From Actinomadura chibensis NBRC 106107 (GTDB lineage: Bacteria > Actinomycetota > Actinomycetes > Streptosporangiales > Streptosporangiaceae): 64,000 bases of DNA. Made by a program: the position numbers and the translations under genes. Under the pieces are notes generated by a model. The model was not told the DNA's origin and ran no database searches. It saw only the letters and a program-made list of their open reading frames with translations. The DNA lies in assembly GCF_001552135.1 (NCBI RefSeq), contig NZ_BCQP01000058.1:18680-82679 (forward strand). Direction: 5' to 3'. The stretch's first letter is position 1; every line of letters begins with the position of its first letter. Of the stretch, positions 50,898 to 59,235 are shown in pieces.

Positions 50898-52039
50898 GGC
50901 GTCCTCCGCACGGCCGCCACGGTCGCGACCGAGGCCAGGCGTTCCGCGAGTTCCCCGATCGCGCCGTTGAGGCGTTCGCGCTCGACCGTGCCGAGCCGGT
51001 CGAGCGGCGTCCACCGCCCGTGCCGGTGCTGGGCCCGGACCAGCCGGGACGCGCGGTCGAGCCACGCGTCGACCTCCGGCAGCTCCGGCAGCCGGTCGGC
51101 CAGGAGCGGACGGAGCGCGGCGAGCACCGTCCGCGTCCCGTCGAGGTTCGCGGCGACCGTCGCGAGGGTCGTGCCGCTGCCCTGGTCGGTCGCGCCGGTC
51201 AGCTCGAAGCGGAGCGTGTCCTCAAGGATCTCGTGGGCGCGCAGGCCCAGGTCGCCGGGGTCGATCTCCGCGCGCGGGAAGCCGTCCCGCAGCGCCCGGA
51301 CGTCGGCCGCCAGCCGGTCGGCGGGCCCGCGCAGCGACGCCGCGGACGCGCCGTGCCACAGCCCCCGCTCCACCCTGTGGAAACCTCGGAAACCCGGGTC
51401 GCGCACGCCCTCCGGGAGCCCCGCCGGGCGCCCGTCGATCGCGTCCGCGCGGTCGCCGAACGCGCCGTACGCCGCGCCGAGCCGCGCGTAGGCCAGATGG
51501 GCCGGGAGCCAGGCGGCGCGCGCCGCGTCGAGGTCACCGGAGCGGACGGCGTCCCGCAGCGCGTCCGTGCGCCGCGCCAGCGCGCCGAGCCCCGCGATGA
51601 CCCCGGCCCGGTACGCGCGCACCGCCGGGTCCAGGTCGTTCCGCGTCAGCGGCCGGACGCCGCGCGCTCCCCCGCCCGGCCCGGTCACCCGGACGCGCGG
51701 CCCGGTGACGGCCGCGCCGTCCGCTGGACGGCACCCGATCGCGTAGGTCCCGGCGCCGAGGCCGACGCGCAGCGGCCGCGTCACCCCCGGCCCGACGCCC
51801 TCCAGCTCGGCGAAGACCGCCCCGCTCGTCGGGTCGACGACGGTGACGTCGACCGGGGCGGAGTCGCCGTTGTGGACGAGCAAGGTCCGCGTGCCCGCGC
51901 GCGCCGGAGGCCAGCCGTCGCCGCAGCGCGCCCGCCCGGCCTGGACGGCGCCCGCGCCGCCCGCGTCGCCCGAGCAGGCCGCGAGCACGCAGGCGGCCAC
52001 TGCGATCGCGGGCGGGAGGACCCGGTGCACACGGCCCAT
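50894..52039 (-). CDS. efeO: EfeO-like lipoprotein (cupredoxin + imelysin domains)
   Basis: 381 residues. The signal peptide ends at a lipobox VLAAC (Cys22). An N-terminal cupredoxin-like domain (~40-125) is followed by an imelysin domain containing the HEILE motif (metal-binding HxxE) near residue 271. EfeO binds iron at the cell surface and hands it to EfeU; EfeB is encoded next with a 4-bp overlap. The permease is missing from this operon, so an unlinked partner must exist or the pair has another use. Confidence 0.88.
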   Translation of the reverse strand: MGRVHRVLPPAIAVAACVLAACSGDAGGAGAVQAGRARCGDGWPPARAGTRTLLVHNGDSAPVDVTVVDPTSGAVFAELEGVGPGVTRPLRVGLGAGTYAIGCRPADGAAVTGPRVRVTGPGGGARGVRPLTRNDLDPAVRAYRAGVIAGLGALARRTDALRDAVRSGDLDAARAAWLPAHLAYARLGAAYGAFGDRADAIDGRPAGLPEGVRDPGFRGFHRVERGLWHGASAASLRGPADRLAADVRALRDGFPRAEIDPGDLGLRAHEILEDTLRFELTGATDQGSGTTLATVAANLDGTRTVLAALRPLLADRLPELPEVDAWLDRASRLVRAQHRHGRWTPLDRLGTVERERLNGAIGELAERLASVATVAAVRRTP

Positions 52040-52098
52040 ACGACCGTGCTACCACGCCGCGTCCGGGAACGCGCGGAGGCGGCGCGGCGCGGCCGGAT

Positions 52099-52147
52099 GA
52101 AGAGGTCCCCGGAGCCTTGGGGGGACGGGGGCTCCGGGGACCTCTTC
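52099..52147. terminator. Very strong hairpin after pstB
   Basis: Perfect 18-bp arms (52099-52116 GAAGAGGTCCCCGGAGCC and 52130-52147) with a 13-nt loop, 12 bp beyond pstB and before efeO, both leftward. It should end the pst transcript and insulate efeOB. No U-run. Confidence 0.75.
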
Positions 52148-52159
52148 GCTACCGGTGGC

Positions 52160-52936
52160 TCAGCCGAAGCGGCCGGTGATGTAGTCCTCGGTCGCCTTCT
52201 GCTCCGGGTTCGTGAAGATCTTGCTGGTGTCGTCGATCTCGATGAGCTTGCCCGGCTTGCCCGTCCCGGCGATGTTGAAGAACGCCGTGCGGTCGCTGAC
52301 CCGGGCGGCCTGCTGCATGTTGTGGGTGACGATGACGATCGTGTACTGCGCCTTCAGCTTCTCGATCAGGTCCTCGATGGCGAGGGTGGAGATCGGGTCG
52401 AGGGCGGAGCACGGCTCGTCCATCAGCAGGACCTGCGGCTGGACGGCGATCGCGCGGGCGATGCAGAGCCGCTGCTGCTGCCCGCCGGACAGCCCCGCGC
52501 CCGGACGGCTCAGCCGGTCCTTGACCTCGTTCCAGAGGTTGGCGCCGCGCAGCGACTCCTCGACGATCTCGTCCAGCCGGGCCTTGCGGCGCACCCCGTT
52601 CAGCTTCAGCCCGGCCGCCACGTTGTCGTAGATCGACATGGTCGGGAACGGGTTCGGCCGCTGGAACACCATGCCGACGACGCGGCGCACCGCGACCGGG
52701 TCGACGGACGACTCGTACAGGTCCTCGTCGTCGAGCATGACCTTGCCCTGGACGCGGGCGCCCGGGATGACCTCGTGCATCCGGTTCAGCGTGCGCAGGA
52801 ACGTGGACTTGCCGCAGCCCGACGGCCCGATGAAGGCCGTCACCGAGCGCGGCTCGACCGTCATCGAGATGTCCTCGATGGCGTGGACGGCACCGTAGTA
52901 GGCGTGCAGCCCGGACACTTCGATCCGCTTGGCCAT
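52160..52936 (-). CDS. pstB: Phosphate ABC transporter ATPase PstB
   Basis: 258 residues with Walker A GPSGCGKS (37-44), Q-loop in MVFQRPNPFP, signature LSGGQ (149-153), Walker B LLMDEPCSALD (from 170) and H-loop VTHNMQQ. It powers high-affinity phosphate import through PstCA. Last gene of pstSCAB, 26 bp after pstA; ended by a strong hairpin. Confidence 0.98.
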   Translation of the reverse strand: MAKRIEVSGLHAYYGAVHAIEDISMTVEPRSVTAFIGPSGCGKSTFLRTLNRMHEVIPGARVQGKVMLDDEDLYESSVDPVAVRRVVGMVFQRPNPFPTMSIYDNVAAGLKLNGVRRKARLDEIVEESLRGANLWNEVKDRLSRPGAGLSGGQQQRLCIARAIAVQPQVLLMDEPCSALDPISTLAIEDLIEKLKAQYTIVIVTHNMQQAARVSDRTAFFNIAGTGKPGKLIEIDDTSKIFTNPEQKATEDYITGRFG

Positions 52937-52962
52937 GGGGTGGTTGCTCCTTTGTCCGGATG

Positions 52963-53868
52963 TCAGCGGCCCGCGGGCCTGCGCCGTCCCGCCACGAAAC
53001 GGGCGATGAGGTTGAGCAGCATGATGATCAGAATCAGCACGAGCGCACCCGTCCAGGCGCGGTCGATCGAGTTCTGGTTCGGGTCCTTCGCCTGCTCCCA
53101 GATGAAGGTGGGCAGCGAGCCCTGCGGCCCGCTGAAGGCGTTCTCGTTGATCGCCTTGGTGAAGAAGATCGTGAGCAGCAGCGGGGCCGTCTCGCCCATC
53201 ACCCGCGCCACCGCCAGCATGATCCCGGTGATCATGCCGGTGAGCGCGGTGGGCAGGACCACGAACAGGATCGTCCGCCAGCGCGGCACGCCGAGCGCGT
53301 AGGCCGCCTCGCGCAGTTCGGACGGGACGAGCTTCAGCATCTCCTCGCTGGCCCGCACGACGGTGGGGATCATCAGGATGGTCAGGGCGAGCGCACCGGC
53401 GAAGCCGGAGAAGTCGAACCCGAACGTCAGCAGCCACAGCGCGAGCACGAACAGGCCCGCGACGATGGACGGGATGCCGGTCATCACGTCCACGGTGAAG
53501 CTGATCACCTTGCCGAGCCGCCCGTTGCCGGCGTACTCCACCAGGTAGATCGCGGTGAGCACGGCGATCGGGACGGCGATCAGGCTCGTGATCAGGACCT
53601 GTTCGAGCGTCCCGATGATGGCGTGGTAGGCGCCGCCGCCCGCGTCGCTGCCGCTGACGGCGTTCATCGAGTACTGGAAGAACGTCAGGTCGAACCGCTT
53701 CGCGCCGTTCACCACGACGGTCCACAGGACCGACAGCAGCGGGATGAGCGCCAGCGCGAACGCCAGGTAGACGAGGGCCTGGACGGTCCGGTCCTTGATC
53801 CGCCGCCCGGCGGAGATCGAGGAGAGCGAGGCCCCCGGACGGTCCTTGCGGGTGGAGACCGTGGTCAC
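52963..53868 (-). CDS. pstA: Phosphate ABC transporter permease PstA
   Basis: 301 residues, six membrane helices, with the permease EAA loop around ELREAAYALGVPRWRTILFVVLP. GTG start overlaps the pstC stop by 4 bp (GTGA). Forms the membrane channel with PstC. Confidence 0.97.
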   Translation of the reverse strand: MTTVSTRKDRPGASLSSISAGRRIKDRTVQALVYLAFALALIPLLSVLWTVVVNGAKRFDLTFFQYSMNAVSGSDAGGGAYHAIIGTLEQVLITSLIAVPIAVLTAIYLVEYAGNGRLGKVISFTVDVMTGIPSIVAGLFVLALWLLTFGFDFSGFAGALALTILMIPTVVRASEEMLKLVPSELREAAYALGVPRWRTILFVVLPTALTGMITGIMLAVARVMGETAPLLLTIFFTKAINENAFSGPQGSLPTFIWEQAKDPNQNSIDRAWTGALVLILIIMLLNLIARFVAGRRRPAGR

Positions 53869-54857
53869 GCGAACTCCTTCCGGCGCGCGACGACCGCGCG
53901 GGCGGCCATGTTGACGACGAGGGTGATGACGAAGAGGACGAGACCGGAGGCGATCAGCGCGCCGCGGCCGGTCGTGGACGCCTCGTCGAAGCTGTTGGCG
54001 ATGTTCGCCGCGAACGTGCTGCCGCCGTTCTCCAGGATGTGCCAGTTGATCCCGGGCACGAAGGTCAGCACCATCGCCACGGCGATCGTCTCGCCCATCG
54101 CGCGGCCGAGGCCGAGCATCGAGGCGCCGATCATGCCGGACCGCCCGTACGGCAGCACCGACATCCGGATCATCTCCCAGCGGGTCGCGCCGAGCGCCAG
54201 CGACGCCTCGATGTGCGACTGCGGGACCTGGAGGAACACCTCCCGCGAGATGGAGGAGATGATCGGCAGGATCATGATCGCCAGCACCACCGCGGCGGTG
54301 AAGATCGAGTTCTTGCCCGGGCTGTCCCCGCCGAACAGCGGGATCCAGCCGAGCGTGCCGTTGAGGAAGTCGCTGATGCCCTCCATGTGCTTGGACAGGA
54401 AGGCGAGGCCCCACAGCCCGTACACGATGCTCGGGACGGCGGCGAGCAGGTCGACGACGTAGCCGAGCCCGGACGCCAGCCGGCGCGGCGAGTAGAAGGA
54501 GATGAACAGCGCGATCCCGATCGCCACCGGGGTCGCGATCAGCATCGCCAGCAGGGAGGACATCACCGTCCCGAACGCGAGCTGGGCGATCCCGAACCGC
54601 GGCGGCGCCGCGTTCGGGTTCCACTCCTCGCTGGTCAGGAAGTTCGCCTGGTTGTCCTGGAGGGCGGGGATGGCCTTCCAGACGAGGAAGGCGCCGATCG
54701 CGGCGACGATCGCGAGCACCGTGATGCCCGAGCCGCGGGCCGCCCCCGCGAAGATCCGGTCGCCGGCCCGTCCGGTGCTCATCCGGGCGCCGGTGGCGCG
54801 GTGCCGCGCGCCGACCCGCGCCTCCGCGCCCGACTCGACGCCGGTCTCGCTGGTCAT
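53865..54857 (-). CDS. pstC: Phosphate ABC transporter permease PstC
   Basis: 330 residues; ATG with AGGAGG upstream (an upstream ATG seven codons earlier is less likely). About six membrane helices; EAA loop at HIEASLALGATRWEMIRMSVLP and the conserved GRAMGET. The N-terminal 40 residues form a hydrophilic extension. Expressed with pstA and pstB after the hairpin that separates it from pstS. Confidence 0.97.
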   Translation of the reverse strand: MTSETGVESGAEARVGARHRATGARMSTGRAGDRIFAGAARGSGITVLAIVAAIGAFLVWKAIPALQDNQANFLTSEEWNPNAAPPRFGIAQLAFGTVMSSLLAMLIATPVAIGIALFISFYSPRRLASGLGYVVDLLAAVPSIVYGLWGLAFLSKHMEGISDFLNGTLGWIPLFGGDSPGKNSIFTAAVVLAIMILPIISSISREVFLQVPQSHIEASLALGATRWEMIRMSVLPYGRSGMIGASMLGLGRAMGETIAVAMVLTFVPGINWHILENGGSTFAANIANSFDEASTTGRGALIASGLVLFVITLVVNMAARAVVARRKEFA

Positions 54858-54897
54858 GGGGGGTCCTCCTTCGGTCACGTCGCCCGAACCCGCGCCT

Positions 54898-54928
54898 GCC
54901 CCGCCGCCGGGGTCTCCGGCGGCGGGGC
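54898..54928 (-). terminator. pstS-pstC intergenic hairpin
   Basis: Perfect 13-bp arms GCCCCGCCGCCGG / CCGGCGGCGGGGC with a 5-nt loop between pstS and pstC. It probably attenuates transcription or protects the pstS mRNA 3' end, giving more binding protein than permease. Confidence 0.7.
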
Positions 54929-54949
54929 TGCGGGTGTCGTCGTCAGATG

Positions 54950-56053
54950 TCAGGACAGCGCCTTGACCGAGGTCTGGACCTTGGTCAGCACGCTCTGCGG
55001 AAGCGGCGCGTACCCCTGGCTGGTGAGGATCTTCTGGCCGTCCGCGCTGGAGGTGTAGGTGAGGAAGGACTTCACGAACTTCGCCTGCTCGGCGGGCAGC
55101 CCCTTCTCACACGCGATCTCGTACGTCACGAGGACGATCGGGTACGCGCCCGGCTCCTTCGTGGAGTAGTCGATCTTCAGCGCGACGTCGTTGCCGGTGC
55201 CGGTGACCTGCGCGCCCGCGATGGCCTTGGACGCGCTGTCGGGCGACAGCTCGGCGTACTCGCCGGCGCCGTTCTTCACGTGCGCGTTCTGCAGGCCGTT
55301 GTTCTTCGCGAACGACATCTCCACGTAGGAGATCGCGCCGTCGGTGCTCTTCACCTGGCTGCTCACGCCGTCCGACTTGGGGGCGCCCTCACCGGTGGAG
55401 TTCGGCCACTTCTTGGCCTTCTCCCACGTCCAGATCTTCGGCGCGGTGGTGTGCAGGTAGTTCGTGAAGTTGTCCGTGGTGCCGGACTCGTCCGAGCGGT
55501 AGATCGGCTTGATGTCCGAGGACGGCAGCTTCGCGCCCTCGTTCTCCTTCGCGATGGCCGGATCGTTCCACTTCTTGATCTTGCCCGAGAAGATGCCGGC
55601 GAGTGTCTCGGACGACACCTTCAGACCGTCCGTGCCCTTCAGGTTGTACACGACGGCGATGGGGCCGACGACCATCGGCAGGTTCAGCGCGTTGCTCCCC
55701 TGGCAGCGCTTCTGCGCGGCGGCCGCCTCCTCGGGCTTCAGCGACGAGTCGGAGCCGGCGAACGCCACCTGGCCGCTCGTGAACGCCTGGATGCCCGCGC
55801 CCGAGCCGTTCGGGTTGTAGTTGAGGTTGGCGCCCGCGCACTTGCTCGCGTAGAGCTTCGTCCATTCCTCGACGGCGTTCTTCTGGGCGCTCGACCCGGC
55901 CGCGTTGACGCTGGCCTTCGCGCAGTCGATGTCGCCCTTGGGCGCGCTGCTCGAACTGGCCGTCGTGTTGTTGTCGCTCCCGCATGCGGTGAGGGCCAGC
56001 GCCCCCGCGACGACCACGCCGCCGAGGGCGGCGAGTCGGGAACCGTTCTTCAC
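54950..56053 (-). CDS. pstS: Phosphate-binding lipoprotein PstS
   Basis: 367 residues from a GTG with AAGGAG 9 bp upstream. Lipobox LTAC (Cys24). The binding fold shows AAGSSAQKNAVEEW, VAFAGSDSSL, YRSDESGTTDNFTNYL and GAISYVEMSFA, all typical for the phosphate pocket. Anchored on the outer membrane face, it delivers phosphate to PstCAB. A PHO box lies 119 bp upstream, consistent with PhoP control. Confidence 0.98.
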   Translation of the reverse strand: MKNGSRLAALGGVVVAGALALTACGSDNNTTASSSSAPKGDIDCAKASVNAAGSSAQKNAVEEWTKLYASKCAGANLNYNPNGSGAGIQAFTSGQVAFAGSDSSLKPEEAAAAQKRCQGSNALNLPMVVGPIAVVYNLKGTDGLKVSSETLAGIFSGKIKKWNDPAIAKENEGAKLPSSDIKPIYRSDESGTTDNFTNYLHTTAPKIWTWEKAKKWPNSTGEGAPKSDGVSSQVKSTDGAISYVEMSFAKNNGLQNAHVKNGAGEYAELSPDSASKAIAGAQVTGTGNDVALKIDYSTKEPGAYPIVLVTYEIACEKGLPAEQAKFVKSFLTYTSSADGQKILTSQGYAPLPQSVLTKVQTSVKALS

Positions 56054-56171
56054 CGGAGGGTCTCCTTGGTTTCGTTGGGCGAAGCCCCTGGCCGGTCCTG
56101 GTCCGCTCCGCCAGGCGCCGGGGTCGCCGTCGAGAGCGACGCTAGGCAGGCGAGGTGACCAGCCGCCCTGA

Positions 56172-56193
56172 TCCCGGTGAACGACAGATGAAC
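56172..56193 (-). promoter_or_regulatory. PHO box of pstS
   Basis: Two 11-nt direct repeats on the minus strand, GTTCATCTGTC and GTTCACCGGGA, matching the actinomycete PhoP consensus GTTCAC at 11-nt spacing. About 119 bp before the pstS start. Nothing else is evident in 56054-56312. Confidence 0.8.
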
Positions 56194-56312
56194 GGGGCAG
56201 AGCCTGGTTGCGAAGAATGTCCCGATTTGCAGTGGCCGCGGGGTTAACACCGCAGCTCACGAAGCCAAAAAACCTACCCGGAATGAGTCAAGGAGGTTTA
56301 GAACGGTCCGGT

Positions 56313-57185
56313 TCAGGCGGTGGCTTCCGTGGCGTACATGACGTCCACGGCGTGCCTGGTGAAGCCCAGTTTTTCGTACAGGCGGACGGCCGCGGCGTTG
56401 GACTCGTCGACGTACAGCATGATCTGCTCGACGCCCGCGTCGCGGAGGTGGCGCAGACCCGTCAGGGTGAGGGCGCGGCCGAGGCCGAGGCCCTGCGCGT
56501 CCGGGTCGACGCCGACGACGTAGACCTCGCCCAGGCCGCCGGGGTGGACCTTCGTCCAGTGGAAGCCGACGAGGCGGCCGCCGCGCTCGGCGAGGAAGAA
56601 CCCGGCCGGGTCGAACCAGTCCTCGGCCTCGCGGTCGCGGACGTCCTCGATCGTCCAGGCGCCCTGCTCGGGGTGGTCGGCGAAGGCGCGGGCGTTCACG
56701 TCCAGCCACGCCCGCTCGTCCCGGCCCGGCTCGAACGCGCGGACCGCGACGCCCTCGGCGAGGTCCGGCTCCGGCAGCGGACCGGACGCCGGACGCCGCA
56801 TCTGGAACAGCGCGCGGTCGCGGGACATCCCCTCGGCCTTCGCGAGCGCGGCGGCGGACGGCAGGTCGCCGTGCGCCCAGACGCGGAGCGGGCCGTCCGC
56901 CCGCTCCCGCAGCGCGCGCAGCAGCGCCCGCCCGTGCCCGCGCCGCCGGTGCTCCGGATGGACGACCAGCTCCCCCGCCGCGGGCTCCCCCTCGGCCGCC
57001 GGGTCGAGATGCGCGTACGCGACGACGGCGGGGCCGTCGGCGACGACCGTCCCGGCGCGGCCGCCGCGCAGGGCGAGGAGCGCGTGCTCGGACAGCGGGC
57101 CCACCCCGTCGGCGGCCTCCGCCGCCTCGACCAGGGCCAGCACGTCGCCGACCTCCCCGTCACCCACCGCGCGCACCTCGCTCAT
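56313..57185 (-). CDS. mshD: Mycothiol synthase MshD
   Basis: 290 residues from ATG (MSEVRAV). Two GNAT acetyltransferase domains: acetyl-CoA loop HPEHRRRGHGRALL in the first and DPDAQGLGLGRALTLTGL in the second, with VDESNAAAVRLYEKLGF near the end. MshD acetylates Cys-GlcN-Ins to form mycothiol, the main actinobacterial thiol; the C-terminal domain is the catalytic one. It is head-to-head with the 5'-nucleotidase gene. Confidence 0.95.
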   Translation of the reverse strand: MSEVRAVGDGEVGDVLALVEAAEAADGVGPLSEHALLALRGGRAGTVVADGPAVVAYAHLDPAAEGEPAAGELVVHPEHRRRGHGRALLRALRERADGPLRVWAHGDLPSAAALAKAEGMSRDRALFQMRRPASGPLPEPDLAEGVAVRAFEPGRDERAWLDVNARAFADHPEQGAWTIEDVRDREAEDWFDPAGFFLAERGGRLVGFHWTKVHPGGLGEVYVVGVDPDAQGLGLGRALTLTGLRHLRDAGVEQIMLYVDESNAAAVRLYEKLGFTRHAVDVMYATEATA

Positions 57186-57233
57186 GATCGCCACCCTATG
57201 CGCCCGCGCGGGCGCGTCGCCCCTGATCAAGTC

Positions 57234-57255
57234 GTCATGAAAACGTCATCGCGCC
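57234..57255 (+). promoter_or_regulatory. Possible degenerate PHO box
   Basis: 11-nt-spaced repeats GTCATGAAAAC and GTCATCGCGCC 40 bp before the 5'-nucleotidase start. They lack one T of GTTCAC, so this is a weaker match than the pstS box. Confidence 0.35.
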
Positions 57256-57294
57256 GCCGGGAAGCGTATGCCGGACGCACTTACCGTCCGCAGC

Positions 57295-59013
57295 ATGACT
57301 CGACGACGCACCATCCTGGCCTGCGCCACGGCGGCGCTGACGGTCGCGGGCCTCACCGCGCAGCCCGCCGCCGCACGCCCGGCCCCCACGGCGTCCGGTT
57401 ACTTCTGGGGGGACGACCCCCCAGGCCCCCCGGCGGCGTCAGTTCGCCTTCTCGCCCTGAACGATTTCCACGGCAACCTGGAGCCGCCGACCGGAAGCTC
57501 GGGACGGGCCGTGGACGAGAACGGCAACACCGTCGACGCGGGCGGCGCCGCCTACGTCGCGGCCCACATCAAGCGGCTCCAGAACCGCGACACGCTCACC
57601 GTCGCGCAGGGCGACCTGATCGGCGCCTCGCCGCTGATCTCGGCCGCCTACCACGACGAGCCGTCGGTGAAGTTCCTCGGCGACATCGGCGTCACCGCCT
57701 CGGCGGTCGGCAACCACGAGTTCGACGAGGGCTACAGGGAGCTGCTGCGCATCCAGAACGGCGGCTGCCACCCCGTCGACGGCTGCACGCCGGACGGGAC
57801 GTGGCGCGGCGCGAAGTACGACTACCTCGCCGCGAACGTGCTGAAGAGGGACCGGCCGATCCTGAAGCCGTGGACGATCCGCCGCGTCAACGGCGTCCGC
57901 GTCGGCTTCATCGGCGTCGTCACGAAGACCACGCCGAGCATCGTCACGGCGGAGGGCATCAAGGGCCTGACGTTCGACGACGAGGTCGCCGCCGCGAACC
58001 GCTCCGCGCGCGAGCTGAAGCGGCGCGGCGTCCGCGCGATCGTGCTGCTCGTCCACGAGGGCGACCAGGTGAAGTCCGGGTCGCGGCCGGACGAGTGCGG
58101 GATCGTCCCCGGCGCCGGGTCGCGCATCGCGAAGGACGCCGACCCGGAGATCGACGTCGTCCTGTCCGGGCACACGCACCAGCAGTACATCTGCTCCGTG
58201 CCCGACCCGAAGGGGCGGCCCCGGCTGTTCTCGTCCGGCTCGTCCTTCGGCCGGGTGATCACCGAGGTGAACCTGAAGGTGGACCGGCGCACCGGGGACG
58301 TCGTCCGGTCGTCCCTCCAGGGCGACAACCACGTCGTCACGCGGGACGTCCCGCCGGACCCGGCGACGCAGGCGTTCGTGAAGACCTGGCAGGACCGCGT
58401 CGCGGCGATCGCGAACAAGCCCATCGGCAGGATCACCGCCGACCTGACCCGCGCGCCGTCCCCCGCCGGGGAGACCGCGCTCGGCGACGTCATCGCCGAC
58501 GCGCAGCTGGCCGGGACGAAGGACCTAGGCGGCCAGATCGCACTCATGAACCCGGGCGGCGTCCGCACCGACCTGACGTTCAAGGCGAGCGGTTCGGAGG
58601 GCGACGGCGTCGTCACCTACGGCGAGGCGTTCGCCGTCCAGCCGTTCAGCAACGTGATGGGCGTGACATCCCTGACCGGCGCACAACTCGACGCCCTCCT
58701 CGAACAGCAGTGGACGTCCGCAGGCGAGAAGATCCTCCAGCCCTCCGCGAACCTGCACTTCACGATCGACCGCACGAAGCCGGTAGGCGACCGCGTCTCC
58801 GCGATCACCGTGGACGGAACGCCGGTCACCCCGGCCGCCGTCTACAAGGTAGCGGCGAACAACTTCCTACTCGGCGGCGGCGACGGCTTCTCAGTCTTCA
58901 CCGAAGGCAAAGACCAGGTCCTAGGCCAGATAGACCTGGACACCCTAGTCGCCTACTTCCAAGCCCAGGGCACCATCACACCCCCACCACTGACCCGCAT
59001 CACCACCCAATAG
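57295..59013 (+). CDS. Secreted 5'-nucleotidase (bifunctional metallophosphatase family)
   Basis: 572 residues. Sec/Tat-type signal (MTRRRTILACATAAL..., cleavage after AAARP). The N-terminal metallophosphoesterase domain has the di-metal ligands in LNDFHGN (55-61), GDLIGASP, GNHE (139-142) and SGHTHQ. The C-terminal substrate domain includes NPGGVRTDL and ANNFLLGGGDGF. It releases phosphate from extracellular nucleotides, fitting the surrounding pst/pit genes. The last 100 codons use CTA and ATA more than the rest. Confidence 0.94.
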   Translation: MTRRRTILACATAALTVAGLTAQPAAARPAPTASGYFWGDDPPGPPAASVRLLALNDFHGNLEPPTGSSGRAVDENGNTVDAGGAAYVAAHIKRLQNRDTLTVAQGDLIGASPLISAAYHDEPSVKFLGDIGVTASAVGNHEFDEGYRELLRIQNGGCHPVDGCTPDGTWRGAKYDYLAANVLKRDRPILKPWTIRRVNGVRVGFIGVVTKTTPSIVTAEGIKGLTFDDEVAAANRSARELKRRGVRAIVLLVHEGDQVKSGSRPDECGIVPGAGSRIAKDADPEIDVVLSGHTHQQYICSVPDPKGRPRLFSSGSSFGRVITEVNLKVDRRTGDVVRSSLQGDNHVVTRDVPPDPATQAFVKTWQDRVAAIANKPIGRITADLTRAPSPAGETALGDVIADAQLAGTKDLGGQIALMNPGGVRTDLTFKASGSEGDGVVTYGEAFAVQPFSNVMGVTSLTGAQLDALLEQQWTSAGEKILQPSANLHFTIDRTKPVGDRVSAITVDGTPVTPAAVYKVAANNFLLGGGDGFSVFTEGKDQVLGQIDLDTLVAYFQAQGTITPPPLTRITTQ

Positions 59014-59051
59014 CCCAAAGCTCTTGTTGGAAGAAACCTGAGCCGGGCCCA

Positions 59052-59154
59052 CGGTTCGTGCGGCCGGAGGGCGGCCACGCCCGGAGGCCGCACGAACCGC
59101 GGAGCGAGGGGCCGTTTCCCGAAAGCGAACGCGACTCGGGAAACGGCCCCTCGC
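59052..59154. repeat. Two adjacent long inverted repeats between convergent genes
   Basis: First: 14-bp perfect arms CGGTTCGTGCGGCC at 59052-59065 and 59086-59099, with a further stem inside. Second: 19-bp perfect arms GCGAGGGGCCGTTTCCCGA at 59104-59122 and 59136-59154, 13-nt loop. They can act as bidirectional terminators. Their number and length suggest a repeated intergenic element. Confidence 0.8.
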
Positions 59155-59179
59155 GACCAACGGGGGTTCCAGGGGGTCG

Positions 59180-59235
59180 CCCCCCTGGGAAAACACAGCC
59201 CCCCTGGGGAAACACAGCCCCCCTGGGAAAATCAC
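59180..59235. repeat. 19-nt tandem repeat, ~2.9 units
   Basis: Unit cccccctgggaaaacacag at 59180-59198, 59199-59217 (one change) and a third from 59218 running into the pit stop codon. Preceded by CCAGGGGG, which pairs with the unit's CCCCCTGG. Confidence 0.8.

Noticed and set aside
59180..59235. Tandem 19-nt units considered as a CRISPR array
   Set aside because: Units are directly adjacent with no spacers and no cas genes are nearby.
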